Source of the DNA: Actinomycetales bacterium
Lineage (GTDB): Bacteria; Actinomycetota; Actinomycetes; Propionibacteriales; Nocardioidaceae
Reading direction: 5' to 3'
Assembly (NCBI GenBank): GCA_012513165.1
Contig: JAAZCT010000257.1
Coordinates: forward strand, 1 to 5,996
DNA length: 5,996 nt
Shown here: piece by piece, positions 1-4,785 of the stretch
Layout of the letters: every line of letters starts with the position of its first letter
Numbering within the stretch: the stretch's first letter is position 1
Notes under the pieces: generated by a model
Databases searched by the model: none
Seen by the model: the letters and a program-made list of their open reading frames with translations, nothing else
What the model was told of the DNA's origin: nothing
Position numbers and translations under genes: made by a program

Positions 1-1793
1 GGAATCCGCCTGAGATCGAAAGTATCGAACACGAACAGGAACAGGTCTTGCTCGACTCGAATCTGGAAGCTGACGAACACGCGTTCTTTCAGCTTGGTTC
101 GACAGCGCTATCGCACGACCACAACCTCTTAGCGTGGACAGTAGACACCGAAGGCGACGAGCGCTACCGGCTCAATATTCGCAACCTGCACGACGGTTCC
201 CAGCAAGACGCGGTGGTAACAGACATTGCCCCGAGCGTTGTTTGGTCATGTGACGCGTCGTGCTTCTTTTATGTGCGTGTCGATGCAAGCTGGCGCCCTT
301 TCCAAGTGTGGCGCCACGACATTGGGAGCGAAGGACCCGATGAACTGGTTTTTGAAGAGCCAGACGAGCGCTACTTCGTAGGGATAGGTTCAACTCTGTC
401 TGAGAAGTTCCTCATGATTTCTGTCGGATCCAAGATCACTTCCGAACTTCGCTACGTCCCGTCGGATGCCCCGCGGTCGGAGTTTCAGATTGTCTGGCCG
501 CGTGAAACTGGTGTCGAGTACTTCGCAGATCACCTCGTGATTGGCGGCCGAGATCACTGGGTGTTCCTCCATAACAAGAGTCACCCCAACTTCGAGTTGA
601 CCGTGAGTCCCGTGGACTCCCCCACCGAGTCAATCACCATCTTGACGGGCAGCGACAGCATCCGGCTTGATGATCTCGACGTGACTGAGAAGTACGTCTA
701 CCTGTCGTTTCGGAGCGACGCCTTGCCACGCGTCGGAGTTATGGCAGTCACAGAGGATGGACTTGGTCCCATGTCCGTCATATCGACGGAGGCCGAACTG
801 ACCGCGTACGGGGTCGGTGCTGGAAGTGAGCCGAACCCCAAATATGTGCGCCTCGCGACCAGTTCGTTTGTGGAGCCAGCGAAAATCTTCGACTTCGACC
901 CCGAAACTGGCGAGACTTTCTTGAGGAAGCAGGGCGAGGTGCTCGGTAAGTTTGACGCTGACGAGTATCTGCAGGAACGTCTCTGGGTTACGGCCGAGGA
1001 CGGCACTCGGGTTCCTGTTTCGATCGTGGCGAGGCGTGATACGCCACGCGATGGCACGGCCCCGGCCCTGCTATACGGCTACGGATCCTACGAAGTGAGC
1101 TTGGATCCCGGATTCTCGATCCCGCGTTTGAGCCTGCTCGACCGTGGATTCGTGTTCGCTATCGCCCACGTTCGAGGCGGGGGCGAGTTGGGTCGGTTCT
1201 GGTATGACAACGGCAAACTATTGCACAAGAAGAACACGTTCACGGACTTCGTTGCCTGTGCACGAGCACTCGTAACCGAGGGCTGGACGTCAGCGGACAG
1301 ATTGGTTGCAGAAGGCGGAAGCGCCGGAGGCCTGCTAGTTGGTGCCGCACTGAACTTGGCGCCCGATGCGTTCTGCGGGATTGTGGCCGACGTGCCTTTC
1401 GTCGATCCGTTGACATCGATTCTTGACCCGGAACTTCCCCTCACCGTCATCGAATGGGATGAATGGGGCAACCCATTGGCGGAAGCGTCCGTCTATGAAT
1501 ACATGAAGTCGTACTCGCCCTATGAAAATGTCGCCCCCCGAAGCTACCCGGCTGTTCTCGCGGTCACGAGTTTGAACGACACCAGAGTTCTCTATGTCGA
1601 GCCCGCGAAGTGGATCGCTCGACTTCGGGAAGTAGCCACCGACGGTGGCCCCTTTCTACTCAAAACGGAGATGTCTGCTGGACACGGTGGTGTCAGCGGC
1701 CGCTATGCCGCATGGCGAGAACGCGCGTGGGAACTCTCGTGGATTATTGACGTTTGTCGCGGAGGGCCCAGTAGAAACCCAAGAATCACCTGA
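1..1793 (+). CDS. ptrB: Oligopeptidase B (S9A prolyl oligopeptidase family), 5' partial
   Basis: Serine oligopeptidase that in characterised homologues cleaves short peptides after Arg/Lys in the cytoplasm. The reading frame (first full codon at 3) stays open to the window edge, and the codons before 48 encode family-like sequence (EQEQVLLDSN). The true start therefore lies upstream, and the TTG at 48 is internal. About 596 residues are present; full-length members have roughly 680-720, so about 100 N-terminal residues are missing. The first part visible is the beta-propeller domain (DTEGDERYRLNIRNL). The alpha/beta-hydrolase domain follows from about 970, with YGYGSYE and HVRGGGELGRFWYDNGK. 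The catalytic triad is intact: Ser in GGSAGG (codon 1320-1322), Asp in SLNDTRV (1578-1580), His in SAGHGG (1683-1685). The acidic stretch IEWDEWGNP resembles the region that gives oligopeptidase B its dibasic S1/S2 preference, which favours PtrB over a Pro-specific enzyme. No signal peptide can be judged because the N-terminus is absent. sigB follows 66 nt downstream on the same strand. Confidence 0.93.
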   Translation, partial: NPPEIESIEHEQEQVLLDSNLEADEHAFFQLGSTALSHDHNLLAWTVDTEGDERYRLNIRNLHDGSQQDAVVTDIAPSVVWSCDASCFFYVRVDASWRPFQVWRHDIGSEGPDELVFEEPDERYFVGIGSTLSEKFLMISVGSKITSELRYVPSDAPRSEFQIVWPRETGVEYFADHLVIGGRDHWVFLHNKSHPNFELTVSPVDSPTESITILTGSDSIRLDDLDVTEKYVYLSFRSDALPRVGVMAVTEDGLGPMSVISTEAELTAYGVGAGSEPNPKYVRLATSSFVEPAKIFDFDPETGETFLRKQGEVLGKFDADEYLQERLWVTAEDGTRVPVSIVARRDTPRDGTAPALLYGYGSYEVSLDPGFSIPRLSLLDRGFVFAIAHVRGGGELGRFWYDNGKLLHKKNTFTDFVACARALVTEGWTSADRLVAEGGSAGGLLVGAALNLAPDAFCGIVADVPFVDPLTSILDPELPLTVIEWDEWGNPLAEASVYEYMKSYSPYENVAPRSYPAVLAVTSLNDTRVLYVEPAKWIARLREVATDGGPFLLKTEMSAGHGGVSGRYAAWRERAWELSWIIDVCRGGPSRNPRIT

Positions 1794-1796
1794 GAA

Positions 1797-1815
1797 TGGA
1801 ATCTATCTCCTTCCA
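1797..1815. repeat. Inverted repeat TGGAA-N9-TTCCA
   Basis: A 5-bp inverted repeat lies four bases after the ptrB stop codon. The left arm contains the GGAA of the candidate -35 element for sigB. There is no T-run after it, so it does not look like a normal intrinsic terminator. It could be a weak hairpin in the ptrB transcript, a binding site over the promoter, or chance. Confidence 0.3.
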
Positions 1816-1823
1816 CGGTCGTT
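1798..1823 (+). promoter_or_regulatory. Candidate ECF-sigma (SigR/SigH-type) promoter of sigB
   Basis: The gap before sigB contains GGAAT (1798-1802), then exactly 18 bases, then GTT (1821-1823, preceded by C). This matches the known actinobacterial SigR/SigH consensus GGAAT-N18-GTT, which responds to thiol-oxidative and heat stress. The predicted transcript start is around 1830, giving a short leader of about 30 nt with the ribosome binding site in it. In Mycobacterium and Corynebacterium sigB, and in Streptomyces hrdB, ECF factors of this group drive a promoter of the sigma gene, so the placement agrees with established biology. That this promoter is active here is inference. I see no convincing -35/-10 pair for the housekeeping sigma in the same gap. 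Confidence 0.62.
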
Positions 1824-1830
1824 TAACCGT
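1815..1830. repeat. Inverted repeat ACGGT-N6-ACCGT
   Basis: A 5-bp inverted repeat with a six-base loop (CGTTTA) spans the candidate -10 (GTT, 1821-1823) and the predicted start-point region of the sigB promoter. It could be an operator half-site pair or the base of a leader hairpin. At this length it could also be chance. Confidence 0.25.
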
Positions 1831-1848
1831 ATGTAGCACTCGACCCCG

Positions 1849-1853
1849 AGGAG
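1849..1853 (+). promoter_or_regulatory. Ribosome binding site of sigB
   Basis: AGGAG, within GAGGAGAG (1848-1855), ends six bases before the ATG at 1860. This sequence and spacing fix that ATG as the start of sigB. Confidence 0.85.
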
Positions 1854-1859
1854 AGACTG

Positions 1860-2798
1860 ATGACCGCATACGAAGACACCGCAGGTAAAGACAGCGTGGG
1901 AATGTACTTGGCCGAGATTGCCCGTACGCCTTTGTTAGATGCCGCACGCGAAGTGGAATTGGCTCGCACAATCGAGGCTGGCCTGTTTGCTGCACATCTC
2001 TTGGAAACCGGTCGGGTTGCTAGAGCTCGTGGCGGTGCACCGATGCGCGCCAGCAAGGAAGAACTCGAGTGGCTGGTCGCAGAGGGCGAACGAGCCTTTA
2101 CCGAGTTCCTCCAAGCAAACCTCCGGCTTGTGGTGTCAATCGCTCGCAAGTACGGCCGTTCACAAATGCCCATTCTTGACTTGATTCAAGAAGGAAACAC
2201 CGGATTGATGCGCGCGGTCGAAAAGTTCGATTACGCCAAAGGCTTCAAGTTCTCAACGTACGCAACGTGGTGGGTTCGCCAAGCTATTACCCGTGGCGTA
2301 GCCCAACAGAGCAGAGTGGTCCGCCTTCCCGTTCATGTGGTCGAAGAGATCAACCAAGTTTCGAATACTCGACGGAATCTCGAACGGGAACTTGGCCAAG
2401 AACCGGAACTCGAAGACATCGCCGCAGAGTTAGGCTTCACCGTTGAACGAGTCACGGATCTCATGTCTTGGGGCCGCGAACACGTGAGCCTCGATGCGCC
2501 TGTCGATGACGACGGCACGACGTCACTGGGCGATTTGATCGCACGCGATACCGTGCAGGGCCCAGAACCTCAACTGATCGATCAGGAATCTCGCGATGTG
2601 CTCGTAGACTTCATTTCGGGTTTGGACGAACGCGAAGCCGATATCATCATGGCTCGCTACGGCTTGGCCGACGGGCGACAGCAAAAGCTGGCCGACATTG
2701 GACGACGTCACGGAATTTCGGCAGAACGCGTACGTCAGGTTGAGCGCCAAGCTATAGCTAAGCTGCGCACTATCGCCGATTCAGGAATCGCTGCTTGA
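1860..2798 (+). CDS. sigB: Group 2 sigma-70 factor, SigB-like
   Basis: RNA polymerase sigma subunit of 312 aa that would direct a general-stress or stationary-phase regulon, judging from actinobacterial SigB. Region 1.2 is about residues 11-41 (DSVGMYLAEIARTPLL). Region 2 is about 84-152, with NLRLVVSIARKY, the core-binding DLIQEGNTGL (107-116), and -10 recognition and melting residues in FDYAKGFKFSTYATWWVRQAI (123-143). Region 3 is about 153-235. Region 4 is about 240-305, with a helix-turn-helix around 277-300 (LADIGRRHGISAERVRQVE) for the -35 box. There is no acidic region 1.1. The C-terminus (KLRTIADSGIAA) lacks the extended tail typical of primary SigA/HrdB. Both points, with the short length, favour a non-essential group 2 factor. 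Start: ATG 1860 behind a good AGGAG. A SigR/SigH-type promoter lies immediately upstream. No anti-sigma gene is adjacent. It converges on coaE with an 18-nt gap. Confidence 0.93.
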   Translation: MTAYEDTAGKDSVGMYLAEIARTPLLDAAREVELARTIEAGLFAAHLLETGRVARARGGAPMRASKEELEWLVAEGERAFTEFLQANLRLVVSIARKYGRSQMPILDLIQEGNTGLMRAVEKFDYAKGFKFSTYATWWVRQAITRGVAQQSRVVRLPVHVVEEINQVSNTRRNLERELGQEPELEDIAAELGFTVERVTDLMSWGREHVSLDAPVDDDGTTSLGDLIARDTVQGPEPQLIDQESRDVLVDFISGLDEREADIIMARYGLADGRQQKLADIGRRHGISAERVRQVERQAIAKLRTIADSGIAA

Positions 2799-2811
2799 TC
2801 TAGCTAGATCA
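2796..2811. repeat. Perfect 16-bp palindrome at the convergent junction
   Basis: TGATCTAGCTAGATCA is identical to its own reverse complement. It begins with the TGA stop of sigB and ends five bases before the coaE stop. As RNA it could form a 6-bp stem with an AGCT loop from either strand, but no T-run follows on either side and the stem is A/U-containing. A classical rho-independent terminator is therefore doubtful. It is the only candidate for a shared terminator or a binding site between the two convergent genes. Confidence 0.4.
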
Positions 2812-2816
2812 GTGCC

Positions 2817-3422
2817 TTAGTCGCGTTGTTCAGCCGCAACTGCGATTTGAGCCACGACTTCCACAACACGATCCTGAAGCGCGCCGATATCGTGGGAATT
2901 ATCGATCACGATATCGGCGACGGACATACGTTCAGACGAACCGGTTTGATTCGCTAAGCGCAGTTCTGCCTCGTGCCGCGTCATGCCTCGATCGTTGATC
3001 ATTCGTTGAATCTGGGTCTCGCGTGGCACATCGACCACTACTACTAGATCGCAGTTGCGGAACGTGCCCATTTCGACGAGAAGCGGATTGTCATGGACTA
3101 CGACGCCCGATCCCACCAGATCAACGCGTTTCGCGACAACTGCCTGGATGAGCGGGTGCGTGATCGCTTCAAGTTGAGCCAAGGCGTTTTTGTCCGAAAA
3201 GACCAGCGCACCCATCCGAACACGATCCATGTTGCCGTGGTCGTCAATGTAATCAGGTCCGAAAGCCTGAACGATGCGCTTCAGGCCCACTGAGCCTGGG
3301 GCCACGACCTCACGAGCGATGACGTCGTAGTCGATGACGGTGAATCCTGCAGAAGCGAAAAGCCTGCTAACGGTACTCTTGCCCGAGGCAATTCCACCGG
3401 TGAGACCGACTTGGAATGTCAC
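2817..3422 (-). CDS. coaE: Dephospho-CoA kinase
   Basis: Transfers phosphate from ATP to the 3'-hydroxyl of dephospho-CoA, the last step of coenzyme A synthesis, in the cytoplasm. The 201-aa product has the normal family length and no C-terminal GrpB-type fusion, unlike some actinobacterial CoaE. The P-loop GLTGGIASGKST is at residues 6-17. The substrate-site motif DYDVIAREVV starts at 31 (D33 matches the conserved Asp; most relatives read DAD). Further family signatures are THPLI, NPLLVE, the lid region with RMINDRGMTRHEAELRLANQ, and ER-x3-ADIVIDN near the C-terminus. The start is the GTG at 3422, which places VTFQVGLTGG at the N-terminus. The frame is open to 3506, but those 28 extra codons are Arg/Ser-rich, overlap the upstream gene and are not CoaE-like. 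The GTG shares four bases (GTGA) with the upstream stop, and there is no good Shine-Dalgarno site. Translation is probably coupled to the upstream gene. Confidence 0.95.
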   Translation of the reverse strand: MTFQVGLTGGIASGKSTVSRLFASAGFTVIDYDVIAREVVAPGSVGLKRIVQAFGPDYIDDHGNMDRVRMGALVFSDKNALAQLEAITHPLIQAVVAKRVDLVGSGVVVHDNPLLVEMGTFRNCDLVVVVDVPRETQIQRMINDRGMTRHEAELRLANQTGSSERMSVADIVIDNSHDIGALQDRVVEVVAQIAVAAEQRD

Positions 3423-4684
3423 TTTGCAGCTGAACCGTATGTGGTTACGTGAACGTGATCGTAGTGGTTCGCCGTGATTCCGCCGCGATCGGCCATGCTC
3501 CGCCAACCTGCGGCAGAGCGCTCGACGCTCCAGATCTTCTGTTGGTAGATCAGGTATTCGATGCCCAGCTCAGCTTTTCGATCCTGGAGGAAGGCCGCAA
3601 CTTCTTTACCGCGCCCCCCGCTCACCATGATGTCGAGCGAGTGACCGGTGCTGTGCGTACCTCGATTTGCTTGACCCCAATACTGCCGAATTTCAGGGAA
3701 TCGTTCGCAAACCGCGCGGTATACACGAATCGTATCCGGCTGCAGTCGGGCCTCGATGCTCGATCCGCGTGAACAGACGGCGGCGGAAATCTCACCCTCG
3801 TGGGCCAACAAGGGTGGCTTGTCGGAGGATAACGCGGCCGACTCGACCCAACGAGGCAAGTCCTTGTGAATTACCTGGGACCAAACACCTTCTGTTACGC
3901 CCGTAATGCGTACGGTTTGCCCCTTAGAAAGTGACGCCAACGTGGCTGAATCTTTCGACGCGTCAGCGAGAACATCAATCTTTCTCGTAACGAACCGACT
4001 GCCTTCGACTTCGGCACGTGCGCTCGCGCTGTCTACCACGGGCGCGCGCTCCAAATCACGGCTTGTTGCGACCGATGCCTGACTTGTAACGGCAGCTGCG
4101 GTAATAACGTCCTTGTATTGCCCCGTGCTGGGCAGCGATGAAACATCGATGAAAGCGGCAACACTGGCGAGCGCCAGCGCCGAGAACCCAACTGCTGGAA
4201 CGAGGCGTTTGCGTAGGAACGGATTGATTTGAGCGCGATCTTCGCGGGTGCGCACGAGATACTGGCTAGCCGACTTCGCGTTAGCTTTCGAACTAGTCTT
4301 TATCGTTTCGAAAGCAGCCGTGGCGACCGATTCATTCGCGGCGGCGCTGCGGGCAACTGAAGCAACTGGTGCAGCCGATGATTCGGTTCTGCGACGCGAG
4401 CCAACGGGACGCTGTATTTGTGCCGCGATCGCGGCAGGAAAAGCGCTTCCCGAGTCTAAGGATTCAATCTTCCTACGACTACCAGGAACCGCGTGGGAGA
4501 AAGTTGGAGCGCGGAGAGGACCTGTTGGAGCGGATGCGTCTGGCCTACGCCTAGTTCCGACCGTTCGCTTCACCACCACGGGAGCCGCCGTATCGAGAAC
4601 TTCTTGGGGTCTCGAAGGCTCAGCAAGCTTACGGCGGTGACCGACAGGCATGTTCTTGCCCGTGTTCGCCTCACTGTTAACCAA
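3419..4684 (-). CDS. Membrane-anchored SH3 / ARB-07466-like putative cell-wall peptidase
   Basis: A 421-aa protein with four parts. Residues 1-160 are a basic, low-complexity, probably cytoplasmic tail with four VG-[HTS]-RR-type motifs (near 14, 42, 66 and 94). Residues 161-179 are a single membrane segment (LVPAVGFSALALASVAAFI) preceded by RKR, predicting N-in/C-out. Residues about 229-285 resemble a bacterial SH3 domain (KGQTVRITGVTEGVWSQV). Residues about 300-417 resemble the ARB-07466-like C-terminal domain. That last domain has H344-x6-D351 (HSTGHSLD) and D409-H410-x-H412 (DHVH). This layout matches the zinc ligands and acidic catalytic residue of LAS/M15 peptidases such as VanX and Ply500. 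C304 and C326 could form an extracellular disulfide. A peptidoglycan-peptide hydrolase role is inferred, and a non-catalytic wall binder is possible. The TTG start at 4684 is chosen because GAGGAG lies nine bases upstream; the in-frame ATG at 4651 has no comparable site. The stop overlaps the coaE start. Confidence 0.8.
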   Translation of the reverse strand: MVNSEANTGKNMPVGHRRKLAEPSRPQEVLDTAAPVVVKRTVGTRRRPDASAPTGPLRAPTFSHAVPGSRRKIESLDSGSAFPAAIAAQIQRPVGSRRRTESSAAPVASVARSAAANESVATAAFETIKTSSKANAKSASQYLVRTREDRAQINPFLRKRLVPAVGFSALALASVAAFIDVSSLPSTGQYKDVITAAAVTSQASVATSRDLERAPVVDSASARAEVEGSRFVTRKIDVLADASKDSATLASLSKGQTVRITGVTEGVWSQVIHKDLPRWVESAALSSDKPPLLAHEGEISAAVCSRGSSIEARLQPDTIRVYRAVCERFPEIRQYWGQANRGTHSTGHSLDIMVSGGRGKEVAAFLQDRKAELGIEYLIYQQKIWSVERSAAGWRSMADRGGITANHYDHVHVTTYGSAAK

Positions 4685-4693
4685 GATCGAATA

Positions 4694-4699
4694 CTCCTC
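4694..4699 (-). promoter_or_regulatory. Ribosome binding site deciding the TTG start at 4684
   Basis: On the minus strand GAGGAG is followed by nine bases and then TTG (4684-4682). It is the only strong Shine-Dalgarno match near the beginning of this frame. It supports the rare TTG start over the ATG 11 codons further in. Confidence 0.75.
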
Positions 4700-4721
4700 G
4701 TAGAGAACCCCAACCTAGTGA

Positions 4722-4727
4722 ATCATA
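4722..4727 (-). promoter_or_regulatory. Candidate -10 box of the minus-strand SH3/coaE operon
   Basis: TATGAT on the minus strand differs from the TATAAT consensus at one position. It would give a leader of about 30 nt before the TTG at 4684. The sequence 16-18 bases further upstream (around CCACAA) is a poor -35, so this would be a -10-dependent or activated promoter if it is real. Confidence 0.4.
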
Positions 4728-4735
4728 CTGGAGGG

Positions 4736-4749
4736 CCACACGCTTGTGG
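4736..4749. repeat. Inverted repeat CCACA-N4-TGTGG in the divergent promoter region
   Basis: A 5-bp inverted repeat with a four-base centre lies between the two divergent genes. It covers the spacer and -35 area of the candidate minus-strand promoter. A second short inverted repeat, TGGT-TC-ACCA (4747-4756), overlaps its right edge. The position would suit a repressor or activator site serving either gene, but the repeats are short and no regulator is encoded here. Confidence 0.3.
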
Positions 4750-4773
4750 TTCACCAGATCCCTCATGTCGAAA

Positions 4774-4779
4774 GAAAGG
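4774..4779 (+). promoter_or_regulatory. Likely ribosome binding site of the acyl-CoA synthetase gene
   Basis: GAAAGG, within AAAGAAAGG, ends six bases before the ATG at 4786. It is a moderate match but well spaced. A stronger GGAGGG (4730-4735) lies eight bases before an in-frame TTG at 4744, so the start is not certain. Confidence 0.5.
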
Positions 4780-4785
4780 CTCCCG

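Noticed and set aside
48..50. TTG as the real start of the oligopeptidase gene
   Set aside because: The frame is open to the window edge and the codons before 48 continue recognisable oligopeptidase B sequence. The gene is simply cut by the window.
698..1471. Minus-strand open frames of 119 and 127 aa inside the oligopeptidase gene
   Set aside because: They are antisense shadows of a strongly conserved enzyme, with Ser/Pro/Arg-rich composition typical of such shadows.
1823..2173. 116-aa minus-strand frame across the start of sigB
   Set aside because: Antisense to the conserved sigma factor, with no family resemblance or start signals.
3423..3506. A 28-codon N-terminal extension of coaE starting with ATG at 3506
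   Set aside because: It overlaps the end of the upstream gene, is Arg/Ser-rich and not CoaE-like. The GTG at 3422 puts the P-loop at the usual distance from the N-terminus.
4248..4640. 130-aa plus-strand open frame opposite the SH3 protein's N-terminal tail
   Set aside because: It mirrors an Ala/Arg-rich coding strand, has no recognisable domain or ribosome binding site, and the minus-strand gene explains the sequence.
4744..4785. TTG at 4744 as the acyl-CoA synthetase start (GGAGGG eight bases upstream)
   Set aside because: The ribosome binding site is good, so this stays possible. However, the 14 added codons include AGA and AGG, do not resemble the family, and run into the inverted repeat. 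ATG 4786 is preferred with modest confidence.
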